Assembly (NCBI GenBank): GCA_030512335.1
Contig: JAULSU010000001.1
Coordinates: 8,184,001 to 8,248,000 of the forward strand
DNA length: 64,000 bases
From: Immersiella caudata
Taxonomy: Eukaryota; Ascomycota; Sordariomycetes; Sordariales; Lasiosphaeriaceae
Direction of reading: 5' to 3'
A program made the position numbers and the translations under genes. Of the stretch, positions 22,567 through 34,357 are shown piece after piece. Under the pieces are notes generated by a model. It had not been told where the DNA came from. It was given only the letters and a program-made list of their open reading frames with translations, and made no database searches. Positions within the stretch are counted from its first letter, which is position 1. Every line of letters starts with the position of its first letter.

Positions 22567-25500
22567 TTAGGACCTCGTGAGCCCTGAGAATATGCCAGAC
22601 TTGCGGGCTGTTCTCGTCGAATCGTTTGTTCGCCTGGATGTAGAACGTTGGAGTGACCGAGCGCGGTTTGTCTGCGAAGGCGTACTATCGCCACTTGAAG
22701 GCGTCAAGCTCGACCGGGCACTCTCCCGCATTTCGGGCGTTGCTAAGTGGGAGGCCAAAGACAATCGAGATCCTTGAGTCGAGTAATGACCCTCGGATGT
22801 GGTGTGGATGGAGATAGCCGAAGCCCCAGGGCCTTGTTCGCCGAAGCTGGCCACCTGTGTGAGAGAGGTAGACGGGCCGGTTTCCGTGCTTCGAGAGGGA
22901 GACGCATCCCTCAGTTCGTTGCCTGCGCTTTCTCTCTCATCCCAGCCACGCGCTACACTTCCTAAAAGCATCTTGTATGCATCCCCGGTTGATGGTTCCA
23001 TGTCAATAAGATCCCTAGCACTCGGGTCAGCAAACCCACCCTTGATTTGGCCTGGAGTAGTGCGATGCGCTTACGGAAGTCCTTCTCCCTTCATCAGGTT
23101 GTCTAACCTCTTCATCCTTCGCTTTCCCAGGGGGCTTCTTCCAAAAGCAATAAACTGAAATGTAATGGATCGCGACTCCTCAAAATCGTCTTGCCAACGC
23201 CGTCCCGATTCCTCAGTTGGAGATTGTAGTGTCTCTGGGTCCTTCCCGGCTAGCTCGCAAAGGTTTTGCTTGACCCACCTCTCGGTGTCTTCTTCAAAAG
23301 GCATGCCTTCCCAGCGCCCATCTGTGAGGATGAAAACAGTTCGGGCCTTCTGTGTCTCGTTGTGGCTAGACATTATCTTCGAAAGGCCTGGCCGCAACGT
23401 GGTCTTGGTAGGGAATCGACTTGGGCGGGCCTCTTGCATTGCGTCGAGAAACATGTCGACGCTTTGCTTCTTGCTTGGGCCAACCCACACTTTGGTTGCG
23501 GGGTTGGTGAAGAATAGCTCGATGCCATCGCTGTCATATCCCAAGACTCGCCACACGAGAACTTCAAGCACAAACTTTGCCTCGTACCAGTAGTTCTTCA
23601 TCGTGGAGCCATTGTCGACGAGGAAGACCTGCAACAAGCCGGATGCTTAGCACAAGCAGGGCGGTAGGATTTATGAGCTGATAGGAAACTTACGATATCG
23701 CGGTCTTTGTAATACTGAAGGAGTAGGTCATCACTTCTTTCCCAGGCCCCTCTCGCTGACTTGCGACGGTCTTTGAACGCCTTGAAGAGGCCGAGGCTTC
23801 GGTCCTTTTTGACAGCCTCAAGCTCCTCCCTCATCTGAAATACGGTGAAATCTTCGGGGTTCAGAGGATATGTATCGGAGAGGCCGATCGGAGTTGTCAG
23901 CCCACTCGGCGATGGCGGGAAGGATTGGCTAGATGTTTGGGGTGAGAGGATTGTCGGAAGCGGTGGTGTAGACTGGTTAATCAACTTGAGCAGGTCCTTC
24001 CGGTGCACAGACCGCTGTGCCGTTGGCTTGATCCTGGTCTCCAATAGCTTTGCTTCGCTCTTGAATCGCGGCCTGGTGGTTGTCCTTGCTTCTGTGGCAT
24101 CTTGCTGCTGCTTGAACTGTCTCTTCGCCATGTCTGAGTCCAGACGGTTGACTTTCTTTGCTGACTCTTGGCCAATCTCGACTCGGAGATCCAACTCTCG
24201 GAGAAATTTCTCAATGACTTCCGGGGCTTCCTCAGCATCGACTTCGAGGTTTTGAAGAATCTTACCAAAGTGGTCTGAGACCTCTTTGGCCTCCCACCTC
24301 TTCTCGGCCGGCATGACAAGCATGTGGCTGTCCACCATATCGAGCATTGCTGCGGTGATGGAATCACCTCGACGGGCGGTGAGTCGAAGGTATTTATGCC
24401 AAGCCTTGACCTCTTCCAAGACCTGTCCATTGACATGGAAAACGTCTTGAACCAGCCCCGTGTTGAGCTTGGCATGCGCATGTCGACGGATGCAGTCGTA
24501 AATAATGACGCCCTGCTCACCCAGCACAACGTATGTGGCGGCAATGGAGAATACGCAGCCCAACGACCAAACGTCGCTGTTCTGAGGAATCTTATCGGGA
24601 GCTGCGTCTCCATCGTCCAGCCAACTGGCTTTCTCGGGTGCAGCTTTGCAATCTTGTCAGTGTCGGCGAGCTCGGAACCTCAAGGGATACACACCATAAG
24701 TTCTGGTTCCTCCATACACTTCTGCTTTCGATAATCGCTTGCCATCTTCGGAAGCAAGCTGTATCCATGACTCACCCGGATCCGCTAGCTTAAAATGATC
24801 TCCGACTCGCAATATGTTCTCAGGCTTGATATCTCCATGCCAGCTATGACCCATAGGTTAGTGGCAGCTGCGTTTTCCAATGTGCTAGGGTGTGTGCCCT
24901 TACAAATCATATTTCCGTCTACCGATATCGAGACGATGGATGCTTGTCAAGGTTGCTGCAAGCTCGTGCATTGACTCGTAAAATGACTTTATCTCGGTAG
25001 GGGTCACTGGCGGTTCTTCTTCGCTGATGGCGCCATTGAGGTCGAAGTCGGCGTACTCAAGGAGGATACCGAAGACAGGCTGACCATTTTCATTGATAGA
25101 CTCATAGCACCCGTAATACTGAATCATACCACTCTGGGCATCGAGAGCGCGGAATGTCTTCACTTCCCTCTCCCAGCTTTCCTTGAGGGACTCCGGAAAC
25201 TCCTTGAGAGCAAATCGCCAATAAGTTCGAACCTGCATGCCCGTTGTAGATGGTTAGTTGATGATCACAGTTGGTACATCCCTGGAAACAAGAGGGGGGA
25301 ACTGACTTGGTCTTCATGTCGGAGAAGTTGGGACTCGTCCAGCTTCGATGCACTGACTAACTCGGCAGGAATATGCACCTGGTACAATCTCGCACGCTTG
25401 TTGTCGGGTGGTTCTTGTCCCTCATGGTAAGGTTGTATTGGTATTTTCTCATAGTATGGGACGATGCGATGGGGTATCTTGACATCCAGCTGTGGTCCTA

Positions 25501-25906
25501 ACTCGAAAACGAACGGACACCAAGCTCTTTGGGCTTCTAACCAGAGGAGTTGGAAGTTATCGGGGTCTGGTTCGAAGGGAAGGTCTTCCTTGCGAATAGG
25601 GAGGTCGCCATCCTTGAACTGGCGAAACAGCGGCAGTAGTTCGGGTCGTCCAAGGTCCAACAAGGCGAGAAGGATTCGAATCATAGAGGGGATCTTATCA
25701 AAGTGGATGTCGGGAGGCTGGCGGGAGAACCTCTCGTGGGAGACGCACACGACATCGTACAGGATTTCTGGGAGTCTACCCTGGTACTGGGCTTTCAATG
25801 CGCTCGCGAGAGGGTCGACCAGGAAGAAGTCGCCATACACGCTTGCTCTCTTGTATTTTTTGATCAGCTCCTTGATCGATTGTTCGATGTCGGCAACCGG
25901 ACACAT
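22567..25906 (-). CDS. protein kinase - von Willebrand A fusion protein
   Basis: Six exons on the minus strand (25307-25906, 24904-25232, 24695-24843, 23694-24643, 23075-23628, 22567-23014); all junctions are GT-AG and keep phase, giving 1009 residues. Residues 1-200 are a fungal N-terminal domain of unknown role. Residues ~201-430 are a Ser/Thr kinase: FALKEF (ATP-binding Lys), WHGDIKPENIL (catalytic loop, HGD instead of HRD), LADPGES (DPG instead of DFG) and EVYGGTRTY..APEK, then NSDVWSLGCVFS. Residues ~560-670 are basic and coil-rich. Residues ~677-860 are a vWA-like domain opening FLVDNGSTM, a MIDAS-like site, with FILTDGRWEG. The tail is Ser/Thr-rich. The catalytic Lys and both Asp are kept, so activity is possible. 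The start was put at 25906, the only ATG of that frame before the conserved part; an upstream exon cannot be excluded. Confidence 0.9.
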
Positions 25907-26999
25907 CGAGGGCGATTGATGCTCGACTGATGCGCGATCGGGCGCGAACGGAGCGGCGTGGGGAGTCCCAACAGGCGGTGGGGAGGTTGAAATGCGGGGT
26001 CGGGGCGGGCGTGTCCAGCGCGGCTTCGAGGGGTGGGTGAGCGGAGGCTTGGCGGTCCAGAGCCTTGTGGTAGTCGGAGTTCGGTACACAGTATCGCGTC
26101 TGCCACGCGCCGTGGAATGGGATGAGGGAGGATCCAAAGGAATGCTAAACAAAGACGTTTCTCCTTCGAGGGTCCTGAGCCGCGTTGGAAAGCGGAAAAT
26201 CCCCAGGGGCGACCAAAAGGCGGGCGGCGGCTAGAGCCTTACTGACGGGATCCTCGACCTTCGGGGCGAGACAGACACCATGCATGATGCGGAGGTTGCG
26301 ATATGGGACAACTTGGGGGTGTGGTGCAGCCAATATGGAAGCGCCAGTATTGGATTTAGTCGAAAAGGCGCAATTCAAGTGCACCGCAAATCTTTGCTCG
26401 TGATGAAAGGAAGGGGCTCTTCAACTGTTCCCTGCCTGTTGCGCCTGCCCGATTCTTGTAATGTTGCTGGTCTTGGCGGCCTTGTCACGAAGCTGAGGAG
26501 CTGCACTGCACTATTCACCTTCAATTGTTCTCTTCAAGCGCATCTGATGTTGCTCAAACATCCACCAGCCCCGCGGGAGGCTTGCTTCAATGGGGCTTTG
26601 CCAGAGGCAGCCGGCACCAACTGGGAATCGGCTGAAGCGCACTCCCACAACGGAAGAAGAATCCGCGGTTCAAGGTGAGTGGGGCGCATAGATCTGGACC
26701 CGTGATTGGTTACAATTGCAGATTCCTAATTCTCGGTGTCTGCATAGATGGGTCGCGCACTGCCTGGAGCCTCGCCTTGGCACTTAAAACCAGCAAGACG
26801 CAAAGAGGATAGGAGGAAAAGGCGAGCCCACCCCAAGCGCCCAGGTCAGCTGAGATTTCATCAAGAGCAGTCCCCCTGGGCGCAAACTGCCTGGTTGGAC
26901 TCAGCTAGAACCTCAAATTTCGCTGCTTCAAAGGGCAGACGTGGCAATTTTTGTTGCATCTTTGGACGCCCAAGAACTTGTCAAACATTGTTGAAAGAG
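25907..26999. other. spacer between divergent genes
   Basis: Upstream regions of the kinase-vWA gene (minus) and the hypothetical gene at 27000 (plus). The plus frame starting at 26748 is open into that gene, so its start could be earlier. Confidence 0.5.
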
Positions 27000-27547
27000 A
27001 TGGCGCAGATCGCCCCTACCCAATCCAGCGGAGCGGCGCTCGTCCCCGAGCCGTTCACAGCGCAACCCCGCCCTCGGCCCCGACCTCGTCGCAGGTTTCG
27101 CGAAAACACTGCGCCGGTTGCTCATTCTCACACAACGCAAGCGCTGTTTGACAACCCAACGTCTTCGGAACCAGGCCAGCTCCAAAGGAGGGCGGTTACT
27201 GAACCAATTATCCCGAAAGATTTGCGACCGGTTTACATCAACGCTTACCGGCTTCCCTGGAAGAGCCTAAAGTCTTATCTCGAAACTCTGTTTAAGCGCA
27301 AACTCTCTGTGGGATCCACTGTGAGCTCGCCCCGTTTCTCGTCCGATGGCTTGGGCCCCGCTTACTTGAGTCGCAGATGGCTTCCGACATATTCTCTGTT
27401 TGGCTGCCTCGAGACCTAAGTCCGAACGAGCTAGCGGATATCGAGAATTTGAGGCTCAAGAGCACAAAGGAGCAATTGAGGGTCGATCAACGACCACCCG
27501 TCACTCTGAGCCGGCCATTGGAGTCAGACGAGGAGACTGAGCAATGA
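27000..27547 (+). CDS. hypothetical protein, 163 residues
   Basis: Two exons, 27000-27320 and 27377-27547, joined in phase 0 across a 56-nt intron (donor GTGAGC, acceptor CGCAG). The N-terminus is Pro/Arg-rich (residues ~27-37). The middle has a conserved-looking block, IIPKDLRPVYINAYRLPWK, and the second exon a helical acidic part (LSPNELADIENLRLKS). No recognised domain, signal peptide or membrane segment. The start at 27000 was preferred for its context (AGAGATGG), but an in-frame ATG at 26748 would add 84 residues. Confidence 0.55.
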
Positions 27548-28243
27548 TTCCTTGGCCTCAGGCATTCATTGATTTCGTGGTGCGGGGTTCACCGAGAAAA
27601 GGTGGTGGCGCATTGCAAGCCACACCGGTTGGCGAAACGGTGGCGGACGGGAAGACCAGGAGGGGTCGGCCTGCTCAACAGACGAGGTGCACGGCAGGTT
27701 CTTTATCATCTTTTATGCACAAAACACATTAGTTTTCCATTCGCGGTGGCTGCGCCCATGACAGAAGCTAGAGTAATGGCGACGAGAAGGCTTCGAGGCC
27801 ACGAGACCGCAGCTGAGCATACCAGACTCAAGAATACCGGGGAGATCCAAAATTGCATGTTTGGGCTTGTTTGACCAATCCCCGGAAACGCGGTGACACC
27901 CAAAACGTTGTAATGGATGCCACGAGCGCGGTAGCGTGGCGGTTCTCGGGGTCCGCCGACAATCAACCCGGCCAATAACCGCCTGGAACGGATCGTCCCC
28001 CCTGAGGAGCTGTTGCGGCTGCGCCCGACGCATCTGTCAGGGCTTCTTTGGTTGTTTGATGTACCACCAAATCTGCCTGATGGGGTCCGATGCCCAACGC
28101 AAGGCTCCCTCAGACAAGCACCAAAAGCCTGGTGTCGTCCACCCGCATCGTGCCGAATGACCGATCGTCTGCAACTCTGCTCACCTCATCCATACCATCA
28201 TCTCACAGGCAGCGGTGGCGCTTCTACCCGCCTATTTCGGCCA
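27548..28243. other. intergenic / upstream of the CorA-like gene
   Basis: No gene supported. An in-frame ATG at 28157 would extend the CorA-like protein by 29 residues. Confidence 0.5.
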
Positions 28244-30091
28244 ATGTCAAGTTTTCATATAGTTTCGAGGCCATTTCTTAAATCATGCCAGAATTACAAC
28301 GAGTACCCCTCCAAGCTTGTCGAGCGGGTTCGCTACGGCTTTCCACAATTGCAGCTGTACCGGGATCGTTTCAAGAACCGCCAGGAAGAGCTCAACCTCT
28401 TCGCAGCAAGCGAGAAATTCTTTGTTCCATATTGGGACGTCTCTGAGAATGGGAAGGTAGAACAGAGAAACCTCTTGAGCGAAGATGAGCTGGGTGTATG
28501 GCTTGGGGACCAGTATCGATTAGACCCCAGCGATCCCGGCAAGGGGCCTGCCCATGTTGTTTCTGTGAAGCCAGATCCTCAAGTTCGTTTCGTGTGAGTA
28601 CCTTATCTATGTCTTTGAGGCGATTCCATTGTTTGCTGTACTGATATGTCCTCAGCTTCCTCGAGTCTGCAAGCTCGGTGGCGCCCATAGAAACAACTGC
28701 GTCTGCTTTGAAGCGTGTGCTCTCATACTATCAAGTCATGCCATACTTCCCCGATTTCCTGTACTCTTTTGGTCCAAGAAATAGCGATGAGCGAGAGAGC
28801 GCCGGGTTCAGCAGCTTTCGGGCGGAAACAACACTCCAAAACATCAAGCCCGCCCTGGAAATTCCTGCGCTGAAGAGGAGTGGGAAAAGATTCCAGTTTT
28901 GTGCGACTTTCAAGGGGACAAGCAGTGTTTCGTTCGATGCTGAACAGGATGCAAAGACAAGGCAAACATGGAGGATTCGATCCGCAGTCATATATCATCA
29001 GTTCGACGTAGAATACGGCACCCAAGTCTGGATAGTTGGAGATCCACTACAAAGCATCCATGGGATTGTTCGGGAACACATCCACGAAGACAAGAACCAC
29101 GCTTCACGGTTCAACACTCCGTTGAAGTCATTCAAGACAAGTTTGGAAATGCTGCTGCATTATTCGCAGTGGGCGGCAGAGGACTGGAGATGGCGCGTTC
29201 AGTTCTCCGAGGAGGAGATATACAAGTCTGCAAGTTTCAAGAGCCCCACGATTTAACGAGGAGATGCTGACAGAGGATACAGACCCAGCATTACGTGATC
29301 ATTAACCCAGACCAGTCTGTCAGATGGGATAGAATCGGCATGCTTGTAATACAGAACCAGATTGAGCATCTGACTGACACCGTCACCTGTATCGAGTCCA
29401 ACATCGCCATCATGAACCGGCTGCAGTCGTTTTACAAAGACCTGGTCGACAACCCTGCATGGCCCCAAAGTGAGATCGATGAATACAAGTGGGCGGTCCG
29501 GGAATTTGCCTCACAGCTCGGCGAGCACATCTACGACCTCTCCATGCAGCTCAAAAGGGCCAACATTGCCCTCCAAATCGGAAAAGAGAGAAAGGACATT
29601 GTAAGCGAAACCCCTGAATTTGGTACGACAGCCGACCCATCACTAACAAACCCAAAAAAAAGCTCATCCAGCACCTCGCGGCGCAAAACGCCAAAAAGCA
29701 AGAAGAGAACGCCGCCAAGCAGGAAGAATACACGCGAATCATGTGGCAGCAGCAGCACAAGACAAGTCTCGATGCTGTAGCCATGAAAGTCATCACCGTC
29801 ATCACCCTGGTGTACCTGCCCATGACCTTCGTCTCGACCTTTTTCAGCACGGATGTGGTCAAGTATCAGCCTGACAACGAGCCGGGAAATACCACTGCCA
29901 GCGGGCTAGACACTAGCAAGGAACGGGTATCGACTCTAGCTCTGTCCCGATTCTTCACCATCTCCGTCCCGCTTATGTTGTTGACGTTTTTGTTTGCCTA
30001 CGGCTGGTACCGGTGGGAGAGGTATTGGATGAATAAGGAGTCGGGGGGGTATAAGAGTTCGACTCATGGTGAGAGGAGTTTGGATGTATAG
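28244..30091 (+). CDS. CorA-like membrane protein (fungal Mg2+-transporter superfamily)
   Basis: Four exons (28244-28593, 28656-29229, 29283-29600, 29663-30091), 556 residues. The soluble N-terminal part matches the fungal CorA-like pattern (RIRSAVIYHQFDVEYGTQ, then WAAEDWRWRVQFSEEE), followed by a long helical stalk (IEHLTDTVTCIESNIAIMNR). Two membrane helices close the protein: about residues 450-475 (VITVITLVYLPMTFVSTFF) and 505-525 (FFTISVPLMLLTFLFAYGW). The GMN selectivity motif of true CorA is not seen; YLPMTFVSTFF takes its place, as in other fungal members, so Mg2+ transport is not certain. Intron 2 needs a GC-AG donor (TCT|GCAAGT) to keep frame, with branch CTGAC. The short C-terminus is cytoplasmic in the CorA fold. 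Confidence 0.87.
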
Positions 30092-31711
30092 GACTTGGAG
30101 AATTGGGTGTGATGGGTATATAACTGGTCAAAATGAGATCTTCCATACCCGGGGAAGCGAACCAGAAGTCGGTGGCCGACCAGGCACATTCACGCCATCG
30201 CGTCGTGGTGGTAGGGGTGAGGACGGCACTAGACCCACCATAATCTAGGGTGGTGGGCGTGGCGGAAGGCTGGTAGCTCCGAGGGACGGAAGTGGCGGCA
30301 GGGACGGGGGGCCAGAGTAGCAGGGGCGGGGGCCAGAGAGCAAACAAGTGACTGTTTCAGGATCTGTATCAAATCGATGTCAGTCAGAATGAGTTTTGGA
30401 CTAGTATACAAATAGAATTGGCAAGATGCGAATGAAACACAATGTGACTGGAAGAATGCTCATCAGTGGGCATTCTCACTAGGTATACATACCAACGCTG
30501 AGAGAACGAATGGGCAACGTGACCCAGCCGCCAGTGCAGAGGCGCTTGACACGGTCGCTACCGCCATCGACCGACTCCGCCCTGCGGCGACGCCTTTGTG
30601 CCGGGCGAGCGGGGGAAGCAGGATGCGATTCGGGTGTCTGGCTGGCCACACCCGATGAAAACGATTGAATATTGCTGAGGAAAATGGTCCGAAGAAAACA
30701 GTATGGTTGCGGCGGCGGTGCTCGATTAAAGAAGCGGCGGAGAGGTCGCGGCTTGGAGTTAGAATGGGTCAAGGAGGAGAAAAATTCGTCGTAGGTAAGG
30801 CCGGGGGTAGAGATGACGGGAGTGAGTAGTCAAGAAGCCTGTAAATATGGAATGGCTAACATGGGATGGCTTGCCCTGGGTATAGGTCAGTAATTAAAGG
30901 GCTCATTTCAACACAGAGGTGCAAGTGGTTCACTGGGTGTGCCCGAGAATCGGTCGTCTGGGAACCCAATCTGCATCTATTCCCTTCTAAATCAATCCAA
31001 AAATACTCAGGTTGCTCAAATTCCAACAACACCAGTTCAATTCTGGTCTGTGTTACATCTTTTGTGCTTTTTGACTTTCTTTTAGTCCTCGTCCGGATAA
31101 CCCAGATATGGACAAGATGCCGGTTGCAATTGCACAGCGTTCTACTGATATCGTACTGCTCTGAACTATCAGTTTGCTTCTTAGGCAGCCAGTGTGATTG
31201 TCATTTTTCTTGGAGTTCTGCGCCGGGACTTAGAGGTGTTGTTGCTCAATACGCGAGCCAAGCCGTAAGGCTGATCTGAATCACGGGTGTTTTAAGAGCC
31301 ATTCCCTCGATGGTGAACCCGTCACCCTCGAGCCCTCACGTTGTAGGTCGCAGGGAAGACGAGGGTCTTGGCAATACCTGATGGTTAAGACGATCGTGAT
31401 GAGTAGTGGAGCTCTGCGCAACTCCGCCTGTCCCGCAGTGCGACCCAGGCGAGGCTTCCAATCAACATCGCACAAGCTGGGCGTTCTGAATGCGCACAAA
31501 CTTCGCCTTTCCACTTTGGTCTGCGGCCTGGGCGGAATTTGAGCTCCTTTCGCCAATCACGGAAACACACATATCGCGGCAGCCGCCTCAATGCAGCCGC
31601 AATCCAAAATGACAAGGGACAACAGCAGAGACAGCCTGGTCGTTGTCTCCGAGCTCCCAGTTCAATTCATTCTTTGTACCATTCCATCTCTCCTTTGTCG
31701 CACAATCAACA
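30092..31711. other. intergenic with a SINE-like repeat
   Basis: A minus-strand frame at 30479-30772 (97 codons, Arg/Pro-rich) has no recognisable feature. The rest holds a SINE-like copy near 31.0 kb and the upstream region of the RBR gene. Confidence 0.4.
30915..31075 (+). repeat. SINE-like repeat, copy 3
   Basis: Similar to 7535-7690 through CACTGGGTGTG, ATCGGTC..CTGGG, CCTTCTAAATCAATCC and ACACCAGTTCAATTCTGGTC followed by T-rich sequence. The 26 bp around the B-box-like core differ at about two positions from copy 1. Confidence 0.5.
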
Positions 31712-33701
31712 ATGCTGTGGTTGAAGAAGACTCTCAGTTTGGCGTTCGGGAAGGACAAAACCGCCGTGCAGAGTCAACCCGATGTGCTGTCGCCAACATT
31801 CGATTTTGGATTTCTCGACAGAGCATCATCCTCAACTCTGGAACCCCCAATCGAGAACGGCGGCAGCAACCCTCAACCACACCGTAACGACTTTGACCCC
31901 CGAGCCTTGGGGCTACGATCGCTTGCTCCAGGCGTCTGGGGACCGCCGCTCCACGACCCCTTCTGGGAGCCAGTGTTGCAGGTGGAAAATGGGGGACATG
32001 GCGGCCGTCTTTCACCGGCCCGCTCTACACCATCAAGATTCCCCACGGATCAAACAGTTGGCATGTTCCCTATTGCCAACTTATCCTTATTCCTGCTTCC
32101 AGCATCTGACCTTGCTTCAGTAGGCCCCTTCGCCTCCGGCGCTCTCCCCGCAGTCCGAAAGAAGCCCGTATCCAGGGGCACCCAGTCATCCCGCGCCACC
32201 CCTATCTCCATCGATCGCCAATCGCCGACACCCTCCACGCGAACCCGCTCGTCCAACGGGTACATCGAGCATTTTCCGACGCTTGCAGCATCCGAAAGCC
32301 TCGAAGAAGAGAAGGAATGCGTCATATGCGCCGAAACCAAACAACCCGGCGGGTTCCCCCTTCTTTGCGCCAGCAGTAGATGCAACCACCCCCCAGAGAC
32401 ATGTCGTAGCTGTCTCCGGCAACACATAAGGACCGCACTCGCCGACAAGGCCTGGCATAGTCGAGTTGTCACTTGTCCCGAGTGCAACAACCCGATGGAG
32501 TACGACGAGGTCCGCATGCACGCTGATCGAGCAACCTTTGAGGTGTACGACGCACGCACACTCAACGACGCTATATCTCAGCGGAGCGACTGGTTCAACT
32601 GTCCCAACCATGGCTGTGGCTCGGGCCAGATCCACGATGCCGGGGATCGAACTCCGATTGTCACCTGCGTTGGGTGTGGGCAGAAGCATTGCTTCCGGCA
32701 TCGCGTGGCGTGGCATGAGACGATGAGCTGTGTCGAATATGACCGTTTCCTGGCCGACCCCGAGAACTTCCGGAGCGCGTTTGAGCTAGAAAACGAGCGG
32801 GTTGAACAAGAGAGAGAAGCCGAGGAACGTCGCCGCCGCAAAATGCAAGCTGCGGACTTCCAGTTTGCGAAGAACCTTGTCGAAGATGAGAGAGTCAAGG
32901 CTGAAGCAGAAGAAAGGGATCGCAAAGAGGAGGCTGCAAGGGTAGTAGCGGAGCGCCTGAGGGCAGAGAGGGAAGCGGCGCAGCGGAAGGCCGAGGCCGC
33001 AGCAAGGGCCAAGGCTGCTGAGAATGCCAAGAGGAGAGCGAAAGAGAATACGGCCAGCGAGGCAACTGTCAAGCGCACGACGAAGAAATGCCCTGGATGT
33101 AGCTGGCCGATTGAGAAGAACAGTGGATGGTAGGTTTCCCTATGACGTGAAGCTTGTTGATCTGTCGCTGACTCGGTGCTTCCAGTGCACACATGACATG
33201 TAAGAGCCACTCTTCTACGCTAGCCTCTCCCCCGAGTCTCTCGTTTCGCCTTTCCTTTCAATGTCGAATGCCCGCGGCCGAGATGCTGTTCGCTCCTAGT
33301 GTACGTTAGGGTCGCATCGCCAAGAACCTTGCCCCTTTTCTCCAAACCCTCAGCCTCTCGGCTGGGATCCACAAGCGATGCTTAATCCAACCTCCAACCT
33401 TCTAGGTATCAAGTGTTCGCACCATTTCTGTTGGAACTGCCTTGGGGAATGGGGCAACGGCCACACATCTTGTCGCCGGAAATGAAGAGACAGCGATCCT
33501 GGCCCGAGTCGCATCATGAGACTGCACCAGCGCGGGCGAGACACGCTGCGTTCAGATGCCAACATTGTTTCTTTCACAGGCGCTATCTGCAAGTTCAGCT
33601 TCTGCTACGACTGCCTTGCCGACTACAAGGCTATCATCAAAAACGACAACAGCGCACACAAGAGGACATGTCGATGGCATCCGCGCAACTTACGCTCCTA
33701 G
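31712..33701 (+). CDS. RBR-type E3 ubiquitin ligase with two alternative RING2 exons
   Basis: Exon 1 is 31712-33129, exon 2 is only 14 nt (33186-33199), and the last exon is either 3a (33406-33485) or 3b (33580-33701). RING1 starts near residue 203 (ECVICAE... to TCPECNNPM). The IBR follows (CPNHGCGSGQIHD, VTCVGCGQKHCFRHR). A charged coiled coil fills residues ~355-455. RING2 starts KKCPGCSWPIEKNSG; the expected catalytic Cys is the codon split across intron 1 (TG|T), then AHMTC from the microexon. RBR ligases pass ubiquitin from an E2 to this Cys and then to the substrate. Exon 3a gives a 500-residue form, 3b a 514-residue form. The start ATG at 31712 has a good context (CAACAATG). Confidence 0.88.
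33406..33485 (+). other. alternative RING2 exon 3a
   Basis: Acceptor TTCTAG, phase 1; completes the Cys codon begun in exon 2 and encodes C-IKC-SHHFCWNC-LGEWGNGHTSC, ending at TGA 33483-33485. Spacing C-x2-C-x4-C-x2-C fits RING2. Confidence 0.7.
33580..33701 (+). other. alternative RING2 exon 3b
   Basis: Strong acceptor (TTTCTTTCACAG), same phase as 3a; encodes C-AIC-KFSFCYDC-LADYKAIIKND and ends at TAG 33699-33701. It has the same C-x2-C-x4-C-x2-C spacing with a different C-terminal tail (NSAHKRTCRWHPRNL). Confidence 0.7.
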
Positions 33702-33934
33702 GGCTGGGGAGATTCATGGACAGCACTTATTTTCAGGGATAACGGCAGGAAAGCCACCAGGCGGGCACTGGGCGCAAGTCTGGGATACCCTAGGGAGATA
33801 GATTAAATTGTAACACAGCCCTCTGACATGTCCGCTCCAGGGCTCGTATCCAAATTGTCAAGGCAGGCTCGATCTTCAAGCGCGTTTCTTTAAAAAGGAG
33901 TTCGCTGGATCTCAAGATTGTGTGCAGGCACTGG

Positions 33935-34110
33935 TGACCCCCGGTCTGTCGAAGAAAGCAGCAAAAAGACTAGCGCAACCCCAGAGTCTAACTGGTGTGT
34001 GAGAGCCCAGGTAGATGGGTAGTATGTGGGTGGAGTTGGTTGGAAATGGAAGGTGAACAGGTCTCCACCCAAATATCCAACTCTCGCCGAAGCCAATTAA
34101 TTAAGCCATT
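33935..34110 (-). repeat. SINE-like repeat, copy 4 (reverse)
   Basis: On the minus strand: TTAATTGGCTTCGGCGAG, TTTGGGTGGAGACC, CACCTTCCATTTCCAACC, then CACCAGTTAGACTCTGGGGT and CTTTTTGC. Best match is the copy at 21985-22140. The 5' TTAATTGGC block also links it to copy 1. Confidence 0.6.
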
Positions 34111-34357
34111 TTCATTTGGTGCGCTGGCAATGGTGGATCGAGCACTAGCCTATAGGTCGCACCTAGGGCGCGCCATTCCATGTCCCCCAGCGGCCGGCTC
34201 CCCGCTTGCCATCTCGAAACTTGCTGCCGCCAGTTTTTTTCCTCCTCCCAACCCCACCGCAACGTCCAACCTCAGCCTTCGTCCCTCCCCCCTCAATTGA
34301 AATCCACCACTACCCGAGCTTTTTTCGAATCGTCGTCGACAATTTTGTTGTGCTGGG

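Noticed and set aside
31029..31055. B-box-like sequence as a tRNA gene
   Set aside because: No acceptor or anticodon stem can be formed around it; it belongs to the SINE-like repeat.
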